A DNA stretch of 11,857 nt from the NCBI GenBank assembly GCA_011052165.1, contig DRJN01000443.1, positions 1 through 11,857 on the forward strand, given 5' to 3'. Positions within the stretch are counted from its first letter, which is position 1. Every line of letters starts with the position of its first letter. Below are positions 1 through 7,775 of this stretch, one piece after another. The DNA comes from Gammaproteobacteria bacterium. GTDB lineage: Bacteria > Pseudomonadota > Gammaproteobacteria > UBA6429 > Thiohalophilaceae. A program made the translations under genes and the position numbers. The notes under the pieces are model-generated. The model did no database searches. It was not told the origin of the DNA and worked only from the letters and a program-made list of their open reading frames with translations.

Positions 1-854
1 TTCTTCATGCTTTTGATATGTTCTTCAAGCTCAAGGAAGCCGGGACGCAGATCGCTGAACAGGGCCTTGCGGCCAAACTCCACGGCAATCTGGGGGGTGT
101 AGCCATTGAGCGTGGCCATAATGCAGATCTTGGCGCATTCGAGTAACTTGCTTTCCTCTTCAGCCTGAGCTCCCATGGCATTGCCCATAGGGCCAGCAAA
201 ACCATAGGCCAGCAAAATACCCAGAAAGGTTCCTACCAACGCCGCGCCCACATGTTCGCCCAGCACTTCCGGTGGAGAACTGATGAAACCCATGGTGATC
301 ACCACCCCCATGACTGCGGCGACAATACCAAAACCGGGCAGACCATCGGACATGGCGGTCATCGCATGGCTGGGACCTTCCGCCTCATGGTGATGGGTTT
401 CCAATTCCAGATCCATCAAGCTTTCCAGTTCGAAGGCATTCATGTTACCGCCAACCATCAGGCGTAAATAATCACAGATAAAATCAATCAGGTGATGATT
501 TTTCATCAGTCCGGAGTAGGTTTTGAAAATTTCACTTTCTTTCGGTTCATCGATATCCGCTTCCAGGGCCATCAGGCCTTCCTTGCGAGCCTTGCCGAAC
601 AGCGCAAACATCAACGAAAGCAAATCCATAAACGTCTTCTTATTGTATAAATTTCCCTTTAAAAGACGACCTACACCCTTGAGCACTCCAAATATAATTT
701 TCGGCGGATTCGAAATAATAAAGGCGCCGGTGGCGCCACCCAGAATAATTAATAATTCAAAGGGCTGGTAGAGTGATGCCAAATTGCCATGTGACAGTAC
801 ATAACCACCAAATACGGCGCCCAGCACCATGAGAAGACCAATGATTAGTTTCAT
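1..854 (-). CDS. motA: Flagellar motor stator protein MotA (C-terminus cut by window edge)
   Basis: MotA pairs with MotB in the inner membrane as the ion-conducting stator that drives flagellar rotation. I read 284 codons from the ATG at 854, starting MKLIIGLLMVLGAVFGGY. The sequence follows E. coli MotA closely, including the YQP.EL..I.GG start of TM2, the DYLRL and FE.E.LMD segments, the GLPGFGIVAAVMGVV and GTFLGILLAYGF membrane segments, and NGY.P.IAVEFGRK. Residues known to matter in E. coli fall at the same numbers: R90 and E98 in the cytoplasmic loop (rotor contact), P173 and P222 at the membrane interface. E. coli MotA has 295 residues, so only about ten are missing, and motB probably follows outside the window. 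An AAAGGA ribosome site (869-874) lies rather far, 14 bases, from the start. A sigma-28 promoter lies upstream. Confidence 0.96.
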   Translation of the reverse strand, partial: MKLIIGLLMVLGAVFGGYVLSHGNLASLYQPFELLIILGGATGAFIISNPPKIIFGVLKGVGRLLKGNLYNKKTFMDLLSLMFALFGKARKEGLMALEADIDEPKESEIFKTYSGLMKNHHLIDFICDYLRLMVGGNMNAFELESLMDLELETHHHEAEGPSHAMTAMSDGLPGFGIVAAVMGVVITMGFISSPPEVLGEHVGAALVGTFLGILLAYGFAGPMGNAMGAQAEEESKLLECAKICIMATLNGYTPQIAVEFGRKALFSDLRPGFLELEEHIKSMK

Positions 855-952
855 GTGAGAATTACGCGTCCTTTATTCTATCTGTTCTATATCCTGCACA
901 TCTTAAAGGGAATTGTTTTTATGCCCTGTAACAATATTTTAACCCGTTCATC

Positions 953-979
953 TTATCGACTTGCACAGTACAAACTTAA
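953..979 (-). promoter_or_regulatory. Sigma-28 (FliA) promoter of motA
   Basis: Read on the minus strand, TTAAGTTT (979-972), an 11-base spacer and GTCGATAA (960-953) match the FliA consensus TAAAGTTT-N11-GCCGATAA with one mismatch per box and exact spacing. Transcription would start near 946, leaving a leader of about 90 bases before motA. The match and the function of the target gene support each other. Confidence 0.85.
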
Positions 980-1108
980 CCCTGAGAGACAAAAAAATTA
1001 CAGGCTGATTCACAAAAAACAGAATCTCATCCCTCCCCCGAATGAGCGGATAGGTGTTTTTGCAAAATAATTGTTTGTGAAATGCGCAGAAAAGCATTTT
1101 CAGGGTAC

Positions 1109-1135
1109 TAAAGCCCGCGCCTGAGCAACCGATAT
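1109..1135 (+). promoter_or_regulatory. Sigma-28-type promoter of the HDOD-GAF gene
   Basis: TAAAGCCC (1109-1116), 11 bases, then ACCGATAT (1128-1135). The core TAAA and CCGATA are intact and the spacing is the sigma-28 standard. The outer bases of both boxes deviate, so it is likely weaker than the motA promoter. The start of transcription would fall near 1142, giving a leader of about 54 bases for the gene at 1196. Confidence 0.7.
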
Positions 1136-1195
1136 AAGGAGCAATGAACTATTTACAGCCCTTCCCCCCGAACTCATTCATCAGGATGGTCTGAC

Positions 1196-2659
1196 ATGGA
1201 TCTCAGTCTGGAAGAATGGGTCAAGCACATCGGGCACAAGGCGGTGCCCATTCAAGAGGCGACCATCAAAGCCTTGCGGCAGTACTGCGCACGAGAAAAC
1301 GCCTCGGTCTCTGAGCTGGAAGAAACCGTGAATATGGATCCCGGACTGGTCATCCATTTACTGCGTCTGGGCAATGCGAAAACCTCCGGTTCGCTGAGTA
1401 CCGACATTACCACCATTCCACAGGCGCTGATGATCCTGGGTATTGAACAGGTGAATGAACTGCCGCAACGTCTTCCAGGCATTGAAAAAACGCTCAAGGA
1501 TGCTGCCAGAATCCGCCTCCTGAAAACCTTTGCCCGCGCCTATCATGCCGCTCGCCAGGCAACGCGCTGGGCCAACCAGCGCCGGGACATGACCCCTGAA
1601 GAAGTCTTTGCCGCAACCCAGTTGCATTTTCTGGGTGAAATGTTTGTCGCCATGTATGCCCCTGCTCTGCTCGATCAGGTGGACAAGATGCGCAATGAAA
1701 AGAATATCGCCTCAGAAGAAGCACAGTTCATCGTCCTGGGTTTTACCCTGGATCAACTTACCGCCAAACTGGCGCGCCAATGGAAGCTTCCCAATCTTCT
1801 GCTTGAAGCCCTGCATCCCGAGAATGCCAAATTTCCCCGCGCCTATGGCATTATGCTGGCGGTACAACTGGCCCGTGGCGCTGCTGTGGACTGGTATACT
1901 GAAAAGACCTTCAAGATTCAGGAGCAGGCCGCCAAATGGCTGGAAATGGATCTGCCTGAACTTATTACCGGAACACATAGACTGGCCGTTGATGTTGCAC
2001 GTGAATCTGCACTCTATGGGGTTCCCCCCGCCGTTCTGGGACTCGCCTATATACCCCCTGTACCTAAAGAAAAAACCGGAACGCAGGAATCTGAATCCAT
2101 TGAAGAACAGGAGGCGGAAATCTGTCTCATGCCGCAAATTCAGTCACTGAAACTGCTACTGGGACTATTAACGCAGAAAAAATTAGCGACGGAAAATACC
2201 TATGAACTTATCAGTCAGGTTCTCAAAGGGCTGCATGACGGCATAGGACTCAATCGGGTAGTCTTTGCCCGCCTGGACGCGGAGAACAAACTGCTGAAAG
2301 CCGAAAAAATCATAGGGGTTGATAATGATCCCCTGTTCAGCCGCTTCGAGATCAACCTTGAGCCGGCTAATCTGTTCAGCCGTCTGCTGGAAAAGGCACA
2401 AGCGGTTTTAATCAACGATCAGAACCGGACAAAATTCTGGCCTCTGGTACCCAAAGAGTTTCAAAAACTGATCAGTACCAATTCATTTATTGCCATGTCG
2501 ATCTTCGTCGATGAGAAACCGGTGGGACTCATTTATGCCGACCGTCGCAACAGTAGCTGCCAGCTGGATGAACAGGCTTATAAATATTTCAAGACCGTAT
2601 GCAAACAGACCAGCCAGGCGTTGCAACGTTTACCCACACTCGACTTCAGTCATCCCTGA
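1196..2659 (+). CDS. HDOD domain-GAF domain signalling protein
   Basis: A 487-residue soluble protein with no signal peptide or membrane segment. Residues about 15-270 form an HDOD domain. The signature is LEETVNMDPGLVIHLLRLGN followed by TTIPQALMILGIEQV, which is typical of this HD-like fold; it usually lacks the metal-binding HD pair and acts in signalling rather than hydrolysis. After an acidic, glutamate-rich linker (about 300-320), residues about 325-480 form a GAF domain (from LLLGLLTQKKLA through SIFVDEKPVGLIYADR to the final helix). HDOD-GAF proteins are widespread in gammaproteobacteria and several HDOD proteins affect motility, but the ligand here cannot be read. The ATG at 1196 has AGGA at 1183-1186. 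A sigma-28-type promoter and the divergent motA suggest a role linked to flagella. It converges with recR, leaving 33 bases between stops. Confidence 0.88.
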   Translation: MDLSLEEWVKHIGHKAVPIQEATIKALRQYCARENASVSELEETVNMDPGLVIHLLRLGNAKTSGSLSTDITTIPQALMILGIEQVNELPQRLPGIEKTLKDAARIRLLKTFARAYHAARQATRWANQRRDMTPEEVFAATQLHFLGEMFVAMYAPALLDQVDKMRNEKNIASEEAQFIVLGFTLDQLTAKLARQWKLPNLLLEALHPENAKFPRAYGIMLAVQLARGAAVDWYTEKTFKIQEQAAKWLEMDLPELITGTHRLAVDVARESALYGVPPAVLGLAYIPPVPKEKTGTQESESIEEQEAEICLMPQIQSLKLLLGLLTQKKLATENTYELISQVLKGLHDGIGLNRVVFARLDAENKLLKAEKIIGVDNDPLFSRFEINLEPANLFSRLLEKAQAVLINDQNRTKFWPLVPKEFQKLISTNSFIAMSIFVDEKPVGLIYADRRNSSCQLDEQAYKYFKTVCKQTSQALQRLPTLDFSHP

Positions 2660-2692
2660 ATTATGGGTGGCCAATGCCCCCCTTCCTTAAAA

Positions 2693-3292
2693 TCAAACTT
2701 CAGTACGCGCATTGAAGGCGCGGGAAAGGGTGCTGCTGTTAACAAACTCCAGTTCACCACCCACCGGTACACCGTGTGCGATACGCGTGGCGCGAATACC
2801 GGCTCGTGACTCAATGATCTCAGCAATGTAATGGGCGGTGGCTTCGCCTTCGGCAGTCGGATTGGTGGCCAGGATCACTTCGCGGATTTCGCCTTCATCC
2901 AGTCGCGCCGCCAGTTTATCCAGACCAATATCAATCGGGCCAATGCCATCCAGCGGTGACAGATGGCCCATAAGTACGAAGAACATACCTTTGTAATCGG
3001 CGGCCTGCAGCACCGCCTGTACATCTATCGGCGACTCCACTACACACAGCAGGCTGCGATCGCGACGGGAACTGGCGCAGAGTTTACAGAGACTCTGCTC
3101 GCTCAGGCTTCGGCACTGACTGCAATGGCCGATGCGTTCGACCGCCTCCAGCAGGGTCGTCGCCATACGCTTTGCCCCCTCGCGATCCCGCTGCAATAAA
3201 TGAAAAGCCATACGCTGCGCCGACTTGGGACCGACGCCCGGCAGGCAGCAAAGAACCTCGATCAACTGGCTTATAAGAGGGCTGAAGGACAT
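2693..3292 (-). CDS. recR: Recombination mediator protein RecR
   Basis: RecR works with RecO and RecF to load RecA at single-strand gaps. The 199-residue length is standard. A helix-hairpin-helix lies at about residues 10-30 (LPGVGPKSAQRMA), a four-cysteine zinc site at C57, C60, C69 and C72 (HCSQC...LCKLC), and a Toprim domain from about 80 (LLCVVESPIDV, then ATNPTAEGEATAHYI at 142-156). The conserved C-terminal IAHGVPVGGELEFV is present. It follows ybaB with a 19-base gap and GGA before the ATG, so it is most likely co-transcribed with dnaX and ybaB, an arrangement kept across many bacteria. Confidence 0.97.
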   Translation of the reverse strand: MSFSPLISQLIEVLCCLPGVGPKSAQRMAFHLLQRDREGAKRMATTLLEAVERIGHCSQCRSLSEQSLCKLCASSRRDRSLLCVVESPIDVQAVLQAADYKGMFFVLMGHLSPLDGIGPIDIGLDKLAARLDEGEIREVILATNPTAEGEATAHYIAEIIESRAGIRATRIAHGVPVGGELEFVNSSTLSRAFNARTEV

Positions 3293-3311
3293 AAATTATC
3301 CGGAAGATAAA

Positions 3312-3632
3312 TCAAAAGGGTAGTTTGAAACCGCCGGGCAGATTCATACCCGCTGTCATGCCGGAAAACTTTTCCTGGGTGGTTTGCTCGACCTGACGCA
3401 CGGCATCATTGACCGCTGCGGCCAGCAGATCTTCCAGCATTTCCTTGTCATCCATCACGCTGTCATCGATCTCGACGCGTTTGACATCATGGCGGCAATT
3501 CATCAGCACCGACACCAGTCCGCCTCCAGACTTGCCTGTGACTTCGATATGGGCCATTTCTTCCTGCGCTTTCTGCATGCTGGCCTGCATCTGCTGAGCC
3601 TGTTTCATCAAATTACCCATTCCACCTTTCAT
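3312..3632 (-). CDS. ybaB: YbaB/EbfC family nucleoid-associated protein
   Basis: A 106-residue DNA-binding protein of the YbaB/EbfC family, a small dimer that coats or bends DNA. The N-terminal part (KGGMGNLMKQAQQMQASMQKAQEEM) is the characteristic methionine- and glutamine-rich amphipathic helix. It is followed by the beta core (VTGKSGGGLVSVLMNCRHDVKRVEID) and the helix with LEDLLAAAVNDAVRQ. Length and order match the family. A clear AGAGG ribosome site precedes the ATG. It sits between dnaX and recR, its usual position, 67 bases after the dnaX stop. The exact physiological role of the family is less settled than that of its neighbours. Confidence 0.95.
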   Translation of the reverse strand: MKGGMGNLMKQAQQMQASMQKAQEEMAHIEVTGKSGGGLVSVLMNCRHDVKRVEIDDSVMDDKEMLEDLLAAAVNDAVRQVEQTTQEKFSGMTAGMNLPGGFKLPF

Positions 3633-3699
3633 TGTGTTTACCTCTTGTAAAAAATAAAAAACTCTGAGAACAGGACACTAATCAAGGATCCCCTGATTC

Positions 3700-5355
3700 T
3701 CAATCCTGTGGTTGAATACTCTGTGGGTTCACCGTCGCATCGAAAACATCAATTAATGAACGCACGTTCTCATCATTTTCGATGGCTGTCTCGGCCTCCT
3801 GCTGCCGCTCCTGTTGCAAACGTTGCTGACGCTTTTCCGGCGTTTCTCCCTCACACGCTCTGAGTTCGATACTCAGTTTTACCGGCTGACCGAAATAGTC
3901 ACTTAAGGCCTCCTGCATTTGTTTTTTCCGTTCCTGATTCAGCATCGGCGCCCCGGTCTCATCCAGATGCAGACAGATAGAATCAGCGTCCCGCCGACTC
4001 ATGCTGCAGTGCGCGGCCAGTTGCTGCAACATGCCGGATAGCTTCAGCCCCTCAACAATCTGATACCAGTCATTTGCTTCGCCATGATCCAGAACCTGTT
4101 TTTTCAAATCAGGTTCTAACGATGGTGCAGTTGCAGGCGCCGGGGGCTCTGAAATCATTTCAAGGCTCGATTCAGGCATTGATTTCGATGCCGGGACGTG
4201 ATGGCGGATCGAAGTAGAAACCGATGCCGAAGAAGCCGAAGACCGGGTGGACGATCCGGAGAGCGGCGCATCAGCAGGTCGAAATGCCAGCATGCGCAAC
4301 AGCACCATTTCCAGCCCACCTCGGGGTTCGGGTGACAGGGGTAGATCCCGGCGACCGATCAGGGCAATCTGGTAAAATAGCTGCACCTCTTCCGGCCTCA
4401 ATTTTTCAGCCAGTGTCTCCAGTTTGTCCTTCTCGCCCATGCTTTCAGCCCAGCCATCAGGGATCTGCTGTAGCAGGGCGATATGCTGCAAGGTGGAAAT
4501 CAACTCGGCCAGCACATCGGCAAAATCCGGCGCCTGTTCGGCCAGTTGCGCCACTTCTGCGATCAGCGCCGCCGCATCCTGCTGGGCCAGGGCCTGTAAA
4601 ATTCTGAAAATATACTGGCTGTCGATGGTGCCCAGCATGGCGCGTACATCCGCATCCCCCACCTTGCCGCCCCCAAAAGCAATAGCCTGATCCAGCAGGC
4701 TGAGAGCATCCCGCATACTACCATCAGCCGCGCCCGCCAGTTGCTTCAGGGCGGCGGCGTCCGTTTCGATATGTTCCTGGGTCAGGATCTTTTCCAGATA
4801 GTCCTGAATCCATTCCGGGGCCAGCCGGCGCAGGTTAAACTGGAGGCAGCGGGACAAAACAGTCACCGGCAGTTTTTGCGGATCGGTCGTCGCCAGCAGA
4901 AATTTTACGTGGGGCGGCGGTTCTTCCAGGGTCTTCAACAGGGCATTGAAACTGTGATTGGAGAACATGTGCACTTCGTCGATGAGATACACCTTATAGC
5001 GACCCCGGGTCGGGGCATATTGCACATTATCAAGCAGGTCGCGGGTCTCATCCACCCTGGTGCGGGATGCCGCATCCACTTCGATGAGATCGACAAAACG
5101 GCCTTCATCAATTTCCCGGCAGGCCGCGCATTCGCCGCAGGGGTGGCTGCTGACGCCCTGTTCACAATTGAGAGATTTAGCCAGAATCCGGGCAATGGTC
5201 GTTTTACCGACGCCGCGCGTGCCGGTAAACAGAAAGGCATGGTGCAGACGATCTTCGTCCAGCGCATGAATCAGGGCGCGCAGCACATGCTCCTGCCCAA
5301 CCAGTTGCTCGAATGTCCGCGGCCGCCATTTGCGCGCCAGTACTTGATAGCTCAT
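3700..5355 (-). CDS. dnaX: DNA polymerase III subunit tau (and possibly gamma), DnaX
   Basis: The clamp-loader ATPase that links the two polymerase cores and loads the beta clamp. I place the start at 5355 because MSYQVLARKWRPRTFEQLVGQ is the canonical DnaX N-terminus; an in-frame upstream codon would add only eight unsupported residues. The product is 551 residues. Seen in order: Walker A GTRGVGKTT at 45-53, zinc-site cysteines C64, C73, C76 and C79, Walker B LIDEVH at 124-129, the sensor-1 region LLATTDP and the arginine-finger SRC at 168-170. A Ser/Pro/Ala-rich linker spans about 375-410, followed by the tau-specific C-terminal domain (NDWYQIVEGLKLSGMLQQLA). The start has only a weak GGCGGA ribosome site. 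Codons 418-419 (AAA AAA) lie in a hairpin loop and may be a frameshift site producing gamma. Confidence 0.97.
   Translation of the reverse strand: MSYQVLARKWRPRTFEQLVGQEHVLRALIHALDEDRLHHAFLFTGTRGVGKTTIARILAKSLNCEQGVSSHPCGECAACREIDEGRFVDLIEVDAASRTRVDETRDLLDNVQYAPTRGRYKVYLIDEVHMFSNHSFNALLKTLEEPPPHVKFLLATTDPQKLPVTVLSRCLQFNLRRLAPEWIQDYLEKILTQEHIETDAAALKQLAGAADGSMRDALSLLDQAIAFGGGKVGDADVRAMLGTIDSQYIFRILQALAQQDAAALIAEVAQLAEQAPDFADVLAELISTLQHIALLQQIPDGWAESMGEKDKLETLAEKLRPEEVQLFYQIALIGRRDLPLSPEPRGGLEMVLLRMLAFRPADAPLSGSSTRSSASSASVSTSIRHHVPASKSMPESSLEMISEPPAPATAPSLEPDLKKQVLDHGEANDWYQIVEGLKLSGMLQQLAAHCSMSRRDADSICLHLDETGAPMLNQERKKQMQEALSDYFGQPVKLSIELRACEGETPEKRQQRLQQERQQEAETAIENDENVRSLIDVFDATVNPQSIQPQD
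4091..4117 (-). promoter_or_regulatory. Candidate programmed frameshift element in dnaX
   Basis: On the mRNA, AGAACCTG and CAGGTTCT form a perfect 8-bp stem enclosing an 11-base loop that ends in AAAAAA (4104-4099), read as codons 418-419. A -1 shift there gives ACA GGT TCT GGA TCA TGG CGA AGC AAA TGA, ending nine codons later. That would yield a protein close to the size of E. coli gamma, whose slip site is at about codon 430. The heptamer is G AAA AAA rather than the efficient A AAA AAG, and the run is short for transcriptional slippage, so this is only a candidate. Confidence 0.35.
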
Positions 5356-5429
5356 GAATTCCGCCAAGGCTAGTAACAAGTGACGAGAAAAAGCCTGTTT
5401 CTGGTTCTCGCCCCTCGTCCCTGAATTTG

Positions 5430-5543
5430 GGTGGCGGCTTATAGCAGCTCACCCCGGCGCCCGAGTCAACCGTTACCGTTGCTCCCTTCCGGGCCTGGCG
5501 GGGTTCACGGCTTATCGTCGCGGGGGAACCGATACAAGCCACC
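5430..5543 (-). ncRNA. ffs: Signal recognition particle RNA, 4.5S type
   Basis: The RNA core of the bacterial signal recognition particle, which binds Ffh and guides membrane proteins to FtsY. The minus strand contains GCCAGGCCCGGAAGGGAGCA, the conserved apical hairpin with its GGAA tetraloop and the asymmetric internal loop bound by Ffh. The ends GGTGGC (5543-5538) and GCCACC (near 5430) pair to close one long hairpin of about 114 bases, the size of E. coli 4.5S RNA. It lies directly upstream of dnaX, a recurrent arrangement. A TAAAAT at about 5561-5556 could be the -10 box, implying a short 5' extension to be trimmed. Ends are estimated from pairing and may be off by a few bases. Confidence 0.93.
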
Positions 5544-5605
5544 ATAAAACGCGCTATTTTACCTGATTCCGAGTCATCTGTTTTATATAAATCGCGCTGG
5601 CGGCT

Positions 5606-5920
5606 TTATTTCGCAGTGCTGGTTTGGGTCATTTTTTCTGCTCGCTTGCGTCGTGAAGCTTTTGGATCGACAAGCAGAGGACGGTAGATCTCAACCCGGT
5701 CATTTTCACGTAATATCGCGTCACGTTTACTGATTTTACCGAAAATGCCTACCTTGTTTTTATCCGGATCGATTTCCGGAAAGCGATCCAGGATTCCCGA
5801 TTGCGATATCGCCTGTTCCAGCGTGGTGCCCTGTCGCACAGCAAGCCCGAGGATCGCCTGCACGTCTTCCCGCGCGTAAGCCACTTCTACATGAATCATA
5901 TCTGTGTCGGGATCAGCCAT
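5606..5920 (-). CDS. rnfH: RnfH family ubiquitin-like protein (RatB)
   Basis: A 104-residue member of the RnfH family, named from rnf clusters and called RatB where it follows ratA. The sequence MIHVEVAYAREDVQAILGLAVRQGTT begins a beta-grasp (ubiquitin-like) fold, and the conserved VGIFGKISKRDAILRENDRVEIYRPL closes it. A lysine/arginine-rich tail follows. I chose the ATG at 5920 because the preceding in-frame codons have no family match and lie inside ratA. The start overlaps the ratA stop by 8 bases (ATATATGGCTGA), so translation is probably coupled. The biochemical role is not firmly known. It has been suggested as an antitoxin-like partner of RatA, though that is disputed. Confidence 0.9.
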   Translation of the reverse strand: MADPDTDMIHVEVAYAREDVQAILGLAVRQGTTLEQAISQSGILDRFPEIDPDKNKVGIFGKISKRDAILRENDRVEIYRPLLVDPKASRRKRAEKMTQTSTAK

Positions 5921-6347
5921 ATATCTCTTTCGCCCGTTTAACGAAAGCATCAACCAGCGTTGAGGCAATGAACGTGAATACTTTGCCAAAGGTCATTGAC
6001 AGTAGCTTGCTGGAAAATTCAAAATCCATCTCCAGCATCACCTTGCTGGCCTGCCCGTCCCCCAGAGGTTCGAAACGCCAGATACCGTATAAATGCCGGA
6101 ACGGCCCTTCGACCAGATGGATTTCAATACTGCGGTTTTTCAGCAACCGGTTACTGGTGGTGAAGGATTTATGCAGGCCGCTGTGCGCAATCTCCAGCCT
6201 CGCCCTGACCTCCTCATCCGTTCGCTCAATTTCCGTGGATTTCCGGCACCAGGGCAAAAATTCGGCATAGCGAGGAATGTCATCCACCAGTCGATACATC
6301 TGCTCTGCACTGTATTCCACCAGCGCACTTTTAGTAATAGTGGTCAA
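5913..6347 (-). CDS. ratA: RatA/PasT, START-like coenzyme Q-binding family protein
   Basis: A 144-residue START/polyketide-cyclase-fold protein related to mitochondrial Coq10. In E. coli RatA was reported to bind the 50S subunit and block 70S formation, while other work points to respiration and stress survival, so its role is debated. The signature KSALVEYSAEQMYRLVDDIPRYAEFLPWC is at residues 6-34, followed by beta strands and a long C-terminal helix (FGKVFTFIASTLVDAFVKRAKEIYG). The start codon is TTG at 6347, supported by AGGA seven bases upstream and by agreement of the following residues with the family N-terminus. It overlaps rnfH by 8 bases and follows the symporter gene by 17 bases, so all three likely form one operon. 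Confidence 0.93.
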   Translation of the reverse strand: MTTITKSALVEYSAEQMYRLVDDIPRYAEFLPWCRKSTEIERTDEEVRARLEIAHSGLHKSFTTSNRLLKNRSIEIHLVEGPFRHLYGIWRFEPLGDGQASKVMLEMDFEFSSKLLSMTFGKVFTFIASTLVDAFVKRAKEIYG

Positions 6348-6364
6348 ACGATTATCCTGGACAA

Positions 6365-7747
6365 CTAAATAACCTCGATGGCTCTCAGAAATACGATCAT
6401 CACCGCAATCGGGGTAATGTAGCGTACCAGAAAACGCCAGCTCATATAGGCTAATCCTTCTTCCATCTCCAACCCATCACGACTGGCTTCACGTTTCATA
6501 ATCCAGGCTGAAAAAATGGCAATAAGAAAGCCTCCCAGCGGCAGCATAATATCGGAAGTAAGATAGTCCAGCAAATCAAACAAAGTCTTGCCTTTGAAAT
6601 GCTCAAACATGTCAAGTGGGGTGAAATTCGCCAAGAGATTGAATGAAAAAATCGTCAGAAAACCGAACAACCAACAAAGAATACCCATGGTTACAGAGGC
6701 ATGGATACGCGAAACGCCCCGATTTTCCACTAACCAGGCCACAGCGGGTTCAATCAGGGAAATGCTGGAACTCCAGGCGGCAAAAGTTACTAAAATAAAA
6801 AACAGCGTCCCAAAAAACGCCCCGCCGGGCATGTGCCCGAAAGCCAGAGGCAAGGTCTGAAAGATTAGACCGGGACCGGAGCCTGGCTGCAAATTATTGG
6901 CAAATACAATCGGGAATATCACCATGCCCGCCATCAACGCCACCAACGTATCGGCTAGTGCAATGATCACCGATGTCCGGGCAATCGAGGCATGGTTGGG
7001 CAAATAGGAACCGTAGACCATGATGGCCCCCATACCCAGACTAAGGGTAAAAAAGGCATGCCCCATGGCAATCAGAACACCATTCCGGGTGATTTTCGAG
7101 AAATCCGGATAAAACAAAAAATGCAGGCCCTGGATGAAGTCACCCGAGTTCATGGCATATCCCACCAGCACCACCAGCATAATAAACAGGCCCGGCATCA
7201 GAAATTTGACCAGTTTTTCCAGTCCCCCCTGCACCCCACGCGCCACCACAATCATGGTCATGACCATAAACAGGGTATGCCAGAACAGCAGTCCCTCGGG
7301 CGCCGCAATAAAATGGGCGAAAATACTATCAACACCCTTGGGCGTCGCCAGCGTGAAGACACCGAATGCTGTGCGAAACACATAGGCCAGCGCCCAGCCC
7401 GCGATCACACTGTAATAGGAGAGAATCAGAAACCCGGCCACCATACCCAGCCCGCCCAGCCACTTCCAGTAAGGAGACTGCCCGGCTTCAAGCGCCAGCG
7501 CTTTCATGGTATTCACCGGACTCTGGCGGCCTCGCCGTCCCAGCATGACCTCGGCCATCATGATGGGAATACCAATCAGGGCAATGCAAACGAGGTAAAC
7601 CAGTACAAAAGCCCCTCCCCCGTTCTCACCTGTAATGTAGGGAAATTTCCAGATATTACCCAATCCCACCGCCGATCCCGTGGCGGCCAGGGTAAAGGCC
7701 CAGCGGGATGACCACTGACCGTGAATGGATACAGGTTTGCTCCCCAT
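6365..7747 (-). CDS. Neurotransmitter:sodium symporter (NSS/SNF) family transporter
   Basis: A 460-residue inner-membrane symporter of the LeuT/MhsT family, which couples Na+ entry to uptake of amino acids or related solutes. The TM1 signature GSAVGLGNIWKFPYITGENG is at residues 24-43 and includes the unwound substrate- and sodium-binding stretch. TM6 FFTLSLGMGAIMVYGSYL (232-249) and TM8 FAAWSSSISL (322-331) carry threonine and serine residues equivalent to LeuT sodium ligands. I count about 11 hydrophobic segments, as in many bacterial members. The substrate cannot be read from sequence. AAGGA lies 11 bases before the ATG at 7747. It is 17 bases upstream of ratA and divergent from smpB, separating two genes that are usually adjacent, so it may be a lineage-specific insertion into that locus. 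Confidence 0.93.
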   Translation of the reverse strand: MGSKPVSIHGQWSSRWAFTLAATGSAVGLGNIWKFPYITGENGGGAFVLVYLVCIALIGIPIMMAEVMLGRRGRQSPVNTMKALALEAGQSPYWKWLGGLGMVAGFLILSYYSVIAGWALAYVFRTAFGVFTLATPKGVDSIFAHFIAAPEGLLFWHTLFMVMTMIVVARGVQGGLEKLVKFLMPGLFIMLVVLVGYAMNSGDFIQGLHFLFYPDFSKITRNGVLIAMGHAFFTLSLGMGAIMVYGSYLPNHASIARTSVIIALADTLVALMAGMVIFPIVFANNLQPGSGPGLIFQTLPLAFGHMPGGAFFGTLFFILVTFAAWSSSISLIEPAVAWLVENRGVSRIHASVTMGILCWLFGFLTIFSFNLLANFTPLDMFEHFKGKTLFDLLDYLTSDIMLPLGGFLIAIFSAWIMKREASRDGLEMEEGLAYMSWRFLVRYITPIAVMIVFLRAIEVI

Positions 7748-7775
7748 ACGAGCTCGTTCCTTTAGATGAAAGAGG

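Noticed and set aside
855..1070. 71-codon plus-strand ORF starting beside motA
   Set aside because: It starts with GTG, has no ribosome site, crosses the motA leader and its sigma-28 promoter, and has no recognisable protein features.
3681..3699. Hairpin right after the dnaX stop as a terminator
   Set aside because: The stem is short with a bulge and no T run follows; ybaB and recR continue in the same direction.
3922..3927. Second AAAAAA run in dnaX as a frameshift site
   Set aside because: It lies about 60 codons later than the expected site, has no surrounding hairpin, and reads CGG AAA AAA CAA, a poor slip context.
4741..5373. 210-codon plus-strand ORF opposite dnaX
   Set aside because: It is antisense to the conserved AAA+ domain of DnaX, whose frame explains the sequence; no independent family signature.
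6992..7711. 239-codon plus-strand ORF opposite the symporter
   Set aside because: His/Gln-rich reading typical of a shadow of a hydrophobic membrane protein on the other strand.
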